In this document: piece by piece, positions 1 through 7,982 of the stretch
Layout: every line of letters starts with the position of its first letter
Position numbering within the stretch: position 1 is the stretch's first letter
From: Doryteuthis pealeii
Lineage: Eukaryota; Mollusca; Cephalopoda; Myopsida; Loliginidae
Direction: 5' to 3'
DNA length: 64,000 bases
NCBI GenBank assembly: GCA_023376005.1
Contig: CM042156.1
Location: 39,704,264-39,768,263, forward strand
Made by a program: the position numbers and the translations under genes
The notes under the pieces: generated by a model
What the model was told of the DNA's origin: nothing
Databases searched by the model: none
The model's input: only the letters and a program-made list of their open reading frames with translations

Positions 1-38
1 AGACTGGTTGGTGTACGAAGGTTAAAGAGACCAGTCTG
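1..38 (-). repeat. SINE-B fragment
   Basis: A short piece of the SINE-B body. The motif agactggttg followed by gttaaagag and ccagtct matches the body seen in reverse at 12,060-12,120 and 42,690-42,720. The rest of 39-133 holds a short inverted repeat (gctgaagaagg / ccttcttcagc) and nothing else I recognise. Confidence 0.5.
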
Positions 39-133
39 AAGCTGAAGAAGGTTAGAGGGCAGCTCTGGCCTTCTTCAGCTGTTTCTTGTCAAACAAAACA
101 AATAAATTCTTGTTAGTCATTAATTTTAACTAG

Positions 134-720
134 TTTGGTTTGGTTTGTTTTACGGCATATCAACCTCAGTGGGCCATTTAATACCGATAAAGTTTTGAAA
201 TAAATCAATTCTTAATGGATAATTATAAATACATTTTTCTATTTAATCCATAGATGGGACCCTAACAGGTACTACCACTCCGGGTCAGAGTGGACCTGGG
301 AGCAATGGTGATGAAGGGGTGCTCCACATTCCCCAAACCTCCAAAACTGGAACCTCACCATCAGATAGAGTTTAACGTCATTCCCAGGACATATAGACCC
401 TCAGTCACCGCCTTCTAGCACCCATATGATAAAAAGAGGTTGGGGCTTGCCATAAGGGCAATAGGGTTGGGGCAATCATATAGGTGCTAGGGCTTGACAT
501 GGCCAGCTGATTGATCAGAGGGGGTCTCTCCGACCGCCCGTCTAGCCCAAGATAGGGCCAAAGTGAAGTATTGCAAGTCATGGACTGCTCAACCACCTGG
601 GTTCTATCCTTAAGCATCATAGGTTGCCACCCATGGCCAACAGGTGGCCCCATTTGGGGGAGTCTTACCCTTCTGCAGAGGTGCAGCCGGTACATTTTAA
701 TACCCCACCAACAGGGCGGG
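134..720 (-). mobile_element. R1 retroposon, full-length copy
   Basis: This full-length R1 copy lies in reverse orientation: the plus strand opens with (ggttt)n, the complement of an AAACC-type tail, and closes with the 5' end. It is flanked by a perfect 13-bp duplication, aattttaactagt, directly before the tail (from 122) and after the 5' end (from 721). The variable-length duplication and simple-repeat tail indicate LINE-type target-primed reverse transcription. No reading frame is conserved between copies, so R1 is non-autonomous. I found no clear tRNA-type A/B boxes. It could be a SINE of unknown head or an internally deleted LINE. The stretch 734-884 shows nothing recognisable. Confidence 0.8.
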
Positions 721-884
721 AATTTTAACTAGTATGTTCTTTTATCAGATGTGATTGAGAAAAAGGGAAGAGATGGATTCATGCCTTACCTAAAAGGGGC
801 ATAATAAATGTCTGTATGGCTAAACCACATGAACTCTAACAAAATGCTTGGAGAAAAAGCTCTGCAAAATGTCTTGAACAAATC

Positions 885-1142
885 TTGGAGGTTTGCCATA
901 AGGGCACTATGGTTGGAACAATCATATAGGTGCTAGGGCTTGGCATGATCAGCTAATCGATCAGAGGGATCCTTACCAACCGAAGTAGAGTGTTGCATGT
1001 CATAGACTGCTCAGCTAACAGGATTCCATCCTTAAGCATCCCTGGTCACCACCCAAGGTGAATGGGGGCCCTATGTGTTGGGATTTTAACCCTCTGCAGA
1101 GGTACAGTCGATGTATTCTACAACCCCAACTGACAGGGATAT
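885..1142 (-). mobile_element. R1 retroposon, 5'-half fragment
   Basis: This diverged R1 piece covers only the 5' half of the element (caatcatataggtgctaggg through the gtgcagtcggt-like and cagggatat 5' end). The tail half is absent. Confidence 0.7.
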
Positions 1143-1194
1143 ATGGAAAATGGTTTGGTTTCTCATAGGTTAGATTTGAGATACTTTTTATATT

Positions 1195-1395
1195 GAGGTT
1201 CTTGGTGGCGTGAGGTGCAACAGTTATCGTCATAGGAATGGACACGACGAAACAAGTTCAAATCCTACATGAAGCTGTTTGTTAGGCAACCAGTCTAAGA
1301 GAAGAAAAATTCTATATTTAAACCTGTTAAACTCCACTTAAGAAATTGACCATGTCTTGCATACTGCTCATGTGGAGGGGTTCATAAATAATATA
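1195..1395 (+). mobile_element. SINE-B copy with tRNA-like head
   Basis: A degenerate tRNA-like head lies near 1205-1275; its B-box-like segment is caagttcaaatcc. It is followed by the SINE-B body (ggcaaccagtcta, aagaaattgacc) and ends at a (TA)n tract (1389-1405). The better preserved copy is at 25,344-25,632. Confidence 0.65.
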
Positions 1396-1410
1396 TATAT
1401 ATATATCAAA

Positions 1411-1972
1411 GAGTTTGGTTTGGTTTGTTTTACAGAATATCAACCTCAGTGGGTGATTTAATGCCAACCAAGTTTTGAAATAAATTCATTCTTAATGGAT
1501 ACTCAATTTTTTTTATAAACACATAGATGGGACCCTAACAGGTACTACCACTCCAGGTCAGAGTGAACCAGGGAGCAATAGTGATGAAGGAGTTTCTCCA
1601 CATTCCCCAAACCTCCCAAACTAGAACCTCACCATCAGATAGAGTTTAACGTCATTCCCAAGATATGAACACCCTCAGCCACTGCCTTCTAGCACCCATA
1701 TGATATGATAAAAAGGGTTGGGGCTTGCCATAAGGGCAATAGAGTTGGGGCAATCATATAGCTGCTAGGGCTTGACATGGCAAGCCGATTGACCGGAGGG
1801 AGCCTCTCCAACCGCCCGTTTAGCCTAAGAAAGGGCCAAAGTGGAGTGTTGCATGTCATGGACTGCTCAACCACCTGGGTTCCATCCTTAAGTATTCGCG
1901 GGTCACCACCCACAGCTAAACAGGTGGCCCCATTGGGGGAGTTTTACCTGTCTGTAGAGGTACAGTCGGTAA
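1411..1972 (-). mobile_element. R1 retroposon, nearly full length
   Basis: The plus strand starts with tttggtttggtttgtttt and runs through the R1 markers (cccatagatgggaccctaac type, accatcagatagagtttaac) to gtacagtcggt. It lacks the last few bases of the 5' end and carries many point differences from the 134-720 copy. Confidence 0.8.
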
Positions 1973-2339
1973 GGCAACACCTGCCAACCTTATCTAAAAG
2001 AATAAGAGTCAGGTTCATTGCATGATTCTGAGGCATCCCTCAAAGAGCTACAGCTGACGGAGGCCAAGAAATTTTTACCCCAGCACTCAACTGTGCGTTC
2101 ATGTGCAGGGGGTCTTCTGTCCAAATATTGAACTGAGTCACATCCTGCCCTTCCTGGCAGAAGGAGTGGATAAACACCGAGCACATCACTAGGGTTTTGC
2201 TAGAGGTCGACAAGTACAAATGGTAGTAATAGTGATTTTGGGGGAGTGGGCTGGGCAAGCAAAAACGGTTTATATTATAAGAATTAGCTACCCAAAATTG
2301 GATCACATTCATGGGAAGGGTGGATTTTTATAATCCAGT

Positions 2340-2340
<1 letters not shown>
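1973..2340. other. Unassigned sequence
   Basis: Between R1 and the next (TA)n tract I recognise no repeat. Short open frames on both strands (up to 90 codons) have no recognisable domain. Confidence 0.4.
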
Positions 2341-2374
<34 letters not shown>

Positions 2375-2530
2375 GGAGAATATGTGCTTAATTGAAGTCG
2401 TACCTAATTTTTGAAAATTAATTAATTAATAATTAATGAATTAGGTGGGAATTCATTAATTGTTAATTTTCAAAAGTTAGGTACGACTTCAATTAAGCAC
2501 ATATTCTCCCAAAAATTGTTGGCTAAAAAA
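2341..2530. repeat. (TA)n plus foldback carrying the hammerhead-repeat 3' motif
   Basis: After (TA)n (2346-2371) comes a palindrome with arms of about 45 bp: gggagaatatgtgcttaatt near 2374 and its complement ending near 2512. The arm contains the aattaagcac...ttctccc motif that ends both hammerhead repeat units at about 3600 and 3980, so the foldback and the ribozyme repeat share terminal sequence. Confidence 0.75.
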
Positions 2531-2568
2531 AGCCATATTAAAACACATTGTCTGTTTGTTTACTTCTC

Positions 2569-2599
<31 letters not shown>

Positions 2600-2737
2600 C
2601 TGTAAGGTAATCCAAATGACTGGTAAGTAAGTGATGATTCTATTTGGGATCATCAAAATCTCACTGTACAACCATTTCTGGTTGAAATAAAAAACATAAC
2701 GGCATGACAGTTTGTTAAGTTTTTCTTTCTTTGAAAG

Positions 2738-2775
<38 letters not shown>

Positions 2776-2880
2776 AAATTCTTCTTGAATCCATTTTATT
2801 CTTTGATATTTTCTATCGTAAACAAAAACTATTTATGCTCCAATGTAATTTTGAAATTATACAGAATCTTAAAAAGTCAT
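2531..2880. repeat. AT-rich intergenic sequence with (TA)n tracts
   Basis: The stretch holds two (TA)n microsatellites (about 2569-2589 and 2741-2771) in otherwise AT-rich sequence. Confidence 0.7.
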
Positions 2881-3175
2881 ATCCATATATAAAAGTTAGC
2901 TTTCTTTAAATTCAGCTTGCTGATTTTTCGGAGAAATGATTATTTCTGCGTAATGATGTTCCGTAAAGTCATAAATGCATACAGTTTGCAACCAACCCCA
3001 GATTTGGACCTGAAAAGTGTCCTGTATACTTGAAGTTGCCGTGGATTGGCAACACATCGCGGCAATTACTTGAGTGCATCGAACAGTCTGTCCACTTTGT
3101 TGTTTTAATTCTGTCAAGTTGCGAATTGTTCTAAAATCTGACACGCTCTTTCCCCCCTATCTTAAAGATAGTGTA
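2881..3175 (-). other. Unassigned segment, possible LTR edge
   Basis: This segment is more balanced in base composition than its flanks and not repeated elsewhere in the window. On the minus strand an 82-codon open frame (3144-2896) matches no family I know. Just upstream of it a purine run (gataggggggaaagagcg) is followed by TGTCAG, which resembles a polypurine tract plus LTR start. No matching LTR end was found, so this is weak. Confidence 0.25.
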
Positions 3176-3356
3176 ACCCCCCCATGAAAAAAGTTACTTA
3201 ATCTATAAATTCCAAAGCAAATGCGATGTTTGGTCGTACTACCCAAAGATTGGAGGTCAGAATAAACCAACATATATATATCATATCGTCGTGTAATAAA
3301 AGTCACTAGAAGAGGAATATTAACCTACTCTAAACAAATCATAAAATCTAAAAGAG

Positions 3357-3435
3357 GTCCGTTTAGTGTAGAGGGTTATGGGATCGGCCTATCAGCTTGG
3401 CAGTCCGGTTTCAAATCACCGCACAGGGCGGTCTT
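3357..3435 (+). promoter_or_regulatory. tRNA-like head, possible internal Pol III promoter (monomer 1)
   Basis: The segment resembles a tRNA-Asp type gene: tccgtttagtgtaga (A box region), an anticodon-arm-like cagcttggcag, and ggtttcaaatcacc (B box region). The acceptor stem does not close, so this is not a functional tRNA gene. The second copy is at 3734-3810. Pol III activity is inferred from the boxes only. Confidence 0.5.
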
Positions 3436-3437
3436 CC

Positions 3438-3494
3438 GATCTATAGCTCTGCTGATGAGGCCTAATAGCCGAAATGTACATACAGAGATTGATT
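3438..3494 (+). ncRNA. Type I hammerhead ribozyme, copy 1
   Basis: Core CTGATGA at 3452-3458 and GAAA at 3471-3474 are both intact. Stem II is GGC/GCC, one G shorter than in copy 2. Stem I is CTCTG (3447-3451) with CAGAG (3483-3487), extended by GATC/GATT across an internal loop. Stem III is minimal: ATGTACAT is self-complementary, giving two base pairs with a GUAC loop, or a dimer. The cleavage triplet is AUA, predicted to cut after 3482. Confidence 0.82.
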
Positions 3495-3656
3495 TTTTTC
3501 TCGATTTGTTTAGCCATACATTTAATAGGTATTCCCGCCTAATTCAATTATAATTAATTAATTTTTCAAAAATTAGGTCCGACTCCAATTAAGCACTTAT
3601 TCTCCCAAAAATTATCGGCAAAAAAGCCATTCTAAACAAGCCTTGTTTACAAATTA

Positions 3657-4023
3657 TCATATCGTCGTGTAAAATAAAAGTCACTAGAAGAGGGATATTA
3701 ACCTACTCTAAACAAAATCATAAAATCTAAGAGGTCCGTTTAGTGTAGACGTTATGGATCGGTCCTGTCAGCTTGGCAGTCCGGTTTCAAATCAACGCAC
3801 AGGGCGGTCTTCCGATCTATAGCTCTGCTGATGAGGCCTAATAGGCCGAAATGTACATACAGAGATTGATTTTTCTCGATTTGTTTAGCCATACATTTAA
3901 TAGGTATTCCCGCCTAATTCATTAATTAATTAATTAATTTCAAATTAGGTCCGACTCCAATTAAGCACTTATTCCCCAAAAATTATCGGCAAAAAGCCAT
4001 TCTAAACAAAACCTTGTTTACAA

Positions 4024-4024
<1 letters not shown>
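3657..4024 (+). mobile_element. Hammerhead-ribozyme repeat, monomer 2
   Basis: Second unit of the direct repeat, with the same order of parts as the first: leader, tRNA-like head (3734-3810), hammerhead (3814-3871), AT-rich part and terminal motif ending at ccttgtttac. It differs from unit 1 by scattered substitutions and small indels. A (TA)n tract follows. Self-cleavage at both ribozymes would release one 377-nt monomer (3483-3859). Confidence 0.8.
3814..3871 (+). ncRNA. Type I hammerhead ribozyme, copy 2
   Basis: Complete conserved core: CTGATGA (3828-3834), stem II GGCC/GGCC with loop TAATA (3835-3847), then GAAA (3848-3851). Stem I pairs CTCTG (3823-3827) with CAGAG (3860-3864). An outer helix pairs GATC (3814-3817) with GATT (3868-3871) across a TATAG/ATT internal loop, where tertiary contacts with loop II usually form. 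Stem III is only AU/AU with a GUAC loop. The cut is predicted after A3859. Confidence 0.87.
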
Positions 4025-4062
<38 letters not shown>

Positions 4063-4670
4063 TGTGTGTGCATCTGCATATACCTGAATATTAGACAGGG
4101 ATAGTTGAGATCAAGCAGTTATTATTATTATTATAACATATTGAAATTGTTATTATTATAAGATAATGAAGTTATTATTATTATAAGATATTATTATAAG
4201 ACAACTTGTGTTTTAGTTATAAACAACATTTCTTTCAAGTGAGAAATTCAGTGGAAAAAAAAGAAAGGAAAGTAATTGCATTTTAAGAAGCACTTAAATT
4301 ATTCTATGAAATTTCTGTTTTTTTTTTCTTTAGAAAATTCCAGTAATAAATATAAATTTTTCACAAAATATTTCCACCACAAACCATTCCACCATGATTC
4401 AATATGAGAAGCTTTTTATATGCTCATTAAGTGGAATTAGTAAAGGGGCTTCAATATTTTCTTAATAATTGATTTTTATACTTATAATTCATTAATTATC
4501 AACCAATTAATTTTCAAATTAGGTATGACTTCAGTTAAGCACATATTCTCCCAAATATATATGTGTATATATATATATATATATGTGTATATATATATCT
4601 ATATAACCATGTATAGATTTTTTTGAGTTGTAAGGGTTTTGCATATGCTTTGCATATTTTCATTATAAAA
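4025..4670. repeat. AT-rich microsatellites and a hammerhead-repeat 3' fragment
   Basis: A (TA)n tract (about 4022-4060), a (TTA)n-like stretch (4118-4200) and a fragment at about 4485-4556 repeating the 3' part of the ribozyme monomer (taggtatgacttcagttaag, ttctccc) without the ribozyme. A second (TA)n-rich stretch follows. Confidence 0.6.
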
Positions 4671-4687
4671 ATAAAAAAAATAAGAAT

Positions 4688-4850
4688 ATTGTTTTTTTTA
4701 AGCATGAATGGTGAATGTAAGTGTTCAAAATAGACTATATTAAGAAATACAGATGACTAATTCTAACACAAGGGTAAGTCATCTGTATTCTTAAATATTA
4801 GTTCTATTTTATATTCACCTTCATGCTTTAAAAACATTTTTTCATTTTTT
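4688..4850. repeat. Foldback palindrome
   Basis: Imperfect inverted repeat: aagcatgaatggtgaat near 4699 pairs with attcaccttcatgctt near 4815, and aagaaatacagatgac pairs with gtcatctgtattctt. The loop is about 20 bp. It is bounded on the right by a long (TA)n, consistent with a TA-targeting MITE, but no clean ends could be fixed. Confidence 0.65.
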
Positions 4851-4863
4851 TTTAACATAATAT

Positions 4864-4867
<4 letters not shown>

Positions 4868-4929
<62 letters not shown>
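4868..4929. repeat. (TA)n microsatellite, about 60 bp
   Basis: An uninterrupted TA dinucleotide run directly abuts the foldback that begins at 4930. Confidence 0.95.
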
Positions 4930-4932
<3 letters not shown>

Positions 4933-5137
4933 GTTAGGAGGTTGATTTAGAAGGCTATCACAATGCAGGTGTAAAAGAAAAAAATATAATACGGTAACAA
5001 ATGATGTTGTGTGTTAACCTGTATCTAATTCTTGAATTTTGAGATAATATCTCTTTTTCAATTTTTTTTCAAATTTTTTTTCTTTTTTTTCTTTACACTA
5101 GCATTGTGAGCCTTCTAAATCGACCTCCTAACCAATA
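4930..5137. repeat. Foldback element between TA runs
   Basis: The outer arms ttggttaggaggttgattta and the complement ending cgacctcctaaccaa pair over about 45 bp with a few mismatches, enclosing about 110 bp of A/T-rich loop. TA-rich sequence on both sides fits a Tc1/mariner-type MITE inserted at TA, but this is inference. Confidence 0.65.
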
Positions 5138-5159
5138 TATACACAATGCTTCAAGCAAA

Positions 5160-5368
5160 TGATAAAACTCTCTTATATATATATATTTATAATATATATA
5201 TATATATATATCAGACCTGCTCATATCTATCTCTGTTTATATATCTATCTATTCTATCTATCTCTCTCTCTCTCTATATATAATATATAATATTGAATGG
5301 GATAGATATTAATGGATAGAATAGAGAAGATATGAACAGACTGCGATAGATAGATAGATAGATAGATA
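5160..5368. repeat. (TA)n, (TATC)n and (GATA)n microsatellites
   Basis: A mixed TA, TCTA and TAGA run forms a loose inverted repeat (catatctatctctgtt with its complement near 5325). Confidence 0.8.
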
Positions 5369-5370
5369 GG

Positions 5371-5992
5371 GGTAATTCCATGTCAAATCATCCAGGCCAC
5401 TCCCTTCAATTTTTCTGAAATTTTGTACAGATGTGGACTATGTTAAGGTTAGACAATCCTCAAAATTTCAGCTTCCATCTCAAAGAATTGATGGAGTTAT
5501 GTTGATTTTTAGCTCGCCAAATTTGAGTGGGGGGCACAAAAAATGGCACTTTTTTGTAATCTATTTTTGTAAAATGTGTTCTAGAGCTTCCCTACTCTTA
5601 AAAATTGGTTTATAAAAGCATTTTTGCCCGAAGAATCCAAAAATGCTATTGTAAATGTCTGAAAGTTAACCAATTTTAAGTTATTGATGACTTTCCCTGA
5701 TAGAAGTTTTGGATTTCCTGGGCAAAAATGCTTTTATAAACCAATTTTTAGTAGTAGGGAAACTCTATAACTCATTTTACAGACAAAAATAGATTACAAA
5801 AAGGCGCCATTTTTTGCCAACCCCACCAAATTTGGAGAGCTAAAAATCAACATTACTCCGCCAATCTTTGGAATTGGAAACTCAAATTTTAGGGAATGTC
5901 TGACTGTAACACAGTCCACATCTGTACAAAATTTCAGAAAAATTGAAGGAGGTGGGTGACAATTTTACTTTTTCTAGATGATTTGATATGTA
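5371..5992. mobile_element. Long foldback element FB-1, copy 1
   Basis: Two inverted arms, each over 250 bp, meet near 5695. For example, tttataaaagcatttttgcc near 5610 pairs with ggcaaaaatgcttttataaa near 5720. The outer end is ggtaattccatgtcaaatca; the right end is more diverged. The element is non-coding. A second copy sits at 18,470-19,012. Its ends and lack of coding sequence suggest a non-autonomous DNA transposon of undetermined superfamily. Confidence 0.75.
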
Positions 5993-6060
5993 TAGGAAAG
6001 TTAAAAAGAATGCAATGATTCTCTTTTCTCACAACTTTTATCAACTATCATTATTCTTTT

Positions 6061-6294
6061 GGACCATATTACCTTTAGGCACCCCTTTTTGATCTCGATT
6101 AAGAAAGGACATGTTTTTCAATTACACCGTCAATTGTTTGTTAGGGGTTAGAGTTAAGGTTAGGGGTTAGTTTTATAATTATAAAAAAAAATCTAAAAAT
6201 CGTCTGTTAAAACAACTGGATATTGACAGTGTAAATGAAAAACATGTCCTTTCTTAATCGAGATCAAAAAGGGGTGCTAAAGGTCATATGGCCC
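6061..6294. mobile_element. Palindromic MITE family M8, copy 1
   Basis: Terminal inverted repeats of about 80 bp start GGACCATATTACC and include ttttgatctcgattaagaaa. The copy is flanked by the 8-bp duplication attctttt (6053-6060 and 6295-6302). The loop carries ttagggttaggggttag, which looks telomere-like. An 8-bp duplication with GG-starting ends fits a hAT-like or Merlin-like MITE; the family is not certain. Other copies are at 15,202, 18,136 and 59,485. Confidence 0.88.
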
Positions 6295-6400
6295 ATTCTT
6301 TTCTATACTCAGCATAATCGCTTTGGATTGTTTTGCTCTGTGTGTGTGTGAGAAGAGATGAGAGAGAAAGAGAGAAGAGAGAGATGAGAGAGAATTCACA

Positions 6401-6500
6401 NNNNNNNNNNNNNNNNNNNNNNNNNNNNNNNNNNNNNNNNNNNNNNNNNNNNNNNNNNNNNNNNNNNNNNNNNNNNNNNNNNNNNNNNNNNNNNNNNNNN
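6401..6500. other. Assembly gap (100 N)
   Basis: One hundred N bases mark a scaffold join of unknown true length. The flanks are (GAGA)n on the left, a likely cause of the break. Confidence 0.99.
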
Positions 6501-6990
6501 TCGTAAACTATGTTTGTGTTCTGTTTTGTGTAAGTTTGTGTGTGATTTATCAGGTGCAAAAGGGTCTGGTTCAGGGCACATTCTGTTTTTCGTCTTTGCC
6601 TATAGCGCTGTGGCACTGACCCATGCAACTTCTATTTCAGCCTGAAATCTTGGGGGCTGACTTTGTGGTATCGCTAGGTCGCATTATCTTATATACTATT
6701 AAAGTGATGTGCGTGTGTTGTGGAGCATGGTTTAGAGATCTATAAACAACCATCAATAAATTTGAAATGATATAAATTTATTGCTATATTATTTGTGGTG
6801 TGTGTGTGTGGTGTATTTGTTTTAATAAACCCATAAGGAGTTGATCTGCATTAAACAAACCAAACCATTAAAATTACAAATCAGTCATAAGTTGTAAGGC
6901 AACATCATCTTCTTGTTTATTGGAGGGAAAGACTAAAGAAATATGGCCAAATTATAGCTAGTTGAAGATAATTTCTTTTAGAATATACTT
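6501..6990. other. Unassigned AT-rich sequence with (GT)n
   Basis: Short GT repeats (about 6798-6812) and a faint R1-tail-like piece (gcattaaacaaaccaaacc, about 6850) are all I see. Confidence 0.4.
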
Positions 6991-6995
6991 TTAAA

Positions 6996-7168
6996 ACTCA
7001 TTTTTAGTCTATTTAACCCATAGACGGGACCCTAACAGGTACTACCACTCTGGTTCAGAGTGGACCTGAGTATATTGGCTATAAAGGGGTACTCCACATA
7101 CCCCAGAGGTCCAAAATTGGAACTTTACCATTAGATGTAGTTTAACGTCATACCCAGGACATCTTGTG
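6996..7168 (-). mobile_element. R1 fragment, middle part
   Basis: The R1 core (cccatagacgggaccctaac onward to the taacgtcatacccaggac equivalent) in a diverged subfamily that reads ggctataaaggggtactcc. Smaller pieces of this same subfamily recur at 7540-7650 and 8170-8275. Confidence 0.7.
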
Positions 7169-7535
7169 TATATAGTGTAAGTATATATCTGTTGGAGTCT
7201 TTTTGTGTTATAAGGCGTGTGTCAAATGCCCACTTCTACTTATAGACTCGGCGATAATCATGTGACCAACTTCTTGGCCAATCACTGGCAGTACTCTGCT
7301 GCTGATATTGTTATTTATATCGGCTGTTCTGATCTTAGCTACTCACAATGCTTTGAACCTTCGTGGATGACAGAACATAGGATTATATCACTGGACCTTT
7401 GACACTACGTAGGATTCCATAACTCAGGACTTATTCACTTACCAAAGGATTCTATAGCTCAGGACTTACTTACTTACTTTATGTCCTTTACAAATGGCCA
7501 AGGATGGCGGTCAGAAACTTAACATTATCCCATAC
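7169..7535. other. Unassigned sequence
   Basis: Apart from a short repeated phrase (ggattccataactcaggactta, about 7410 and 7447) nothing is recognised. Confidence 0.4.
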
Positions 7536-7700
7536 ACACTCAGTTCAGAGTGGACCTGAGAATAATGGCTATAAAGGGGTACTCCACACACCCCAGTGGT
7601 CCAAAATTGGAACTTTACCATTAGATGTAGTTTAACGTCATACCTTGTGTATATAGTGTAAGTTTATATCCCATACACACTCACAATTGTTATACGGAAC
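7536..7700 (-). repeat. R1-subfamily fragment with flanking cacactca repeats
   Basis: The same R1 subfamily piece, bounded by cccatacacactca at both ends (about 7530 and 7670). The identical arrangement is found again at 8160-8330, so the whole block has been copied. Confidence 0.65.
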
Positions 7701-7794
7701 TGTCAAGGAAATGCTGGTGGTGTGATTGTTACTGTTTTTAAAAAACGATCTTATGTTGGGTAAATATCATTATGAACTATCAAGATCTAAGTGT

Positions 7795-7982
7795 CAATTT
7801 CTGATTGGCTAAAGGGAAAGTATGAGAAGGGAACTGAGTTAGTGAAGTGAGAATTTGGTGGTTAGTTGAAGGGGCCGGATACGGTGGTCGTCTGTTCCCA
7901 AGTAAGCCATCTTCTCACCGTGCGGTTGAACCTTTTTGGGCTTGGGGTAATAAAGACGTCTGAAAAATAAACTAAGTTTTGC
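7795..7982 (+). repeat. R5 repeat, possible LTR R/U5 region
   Basis: Matches 33,105-33,330 (tttctgattggctaaagg, ccatcttctcaccgtgcggt and ccctttttgggctt equivalents) and has AATAAA-like polyadenylation signals. It directly abuts the minus-strand LTR at 7983. It is probably a piece of another LTR, but no ends were found. Confidence 0.45.

Larger units (their letters stand above)
3281..3656 (+). mobile_element. Hammerhead-ribozyme repeat, monomer 1
   Basis: First of two direct repeats with a 376-bp period, both starting tcatatcgtcgtgt. In order: a leader; a tRNA-like segment (about 3357-3435) with an A-box-like tttagtgtagagggttatgg and a B-box-like ggtttcaaatcacc; a hammerhead ribozyme (3438-3494); an AT-rich stretch; and a terminal motif aattaagcacttattctccc. 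Short direct repeats, each with one ribozyme, are the hallmark of retrozymes, and a Pol III-like head with a ribozyme recalls the schistosome Sm-alpha SINE. No protein is encoded, so mobilisation would need another element's enzyme. Confidence 0.8.

Noticed and set aside
2896..3144. 82-codon minus-strand frame as a host exon
   Set aside because: It looks less repetitive than its surroundings, but there are no clear splice sites or recognisable domain. A protein search would decide.
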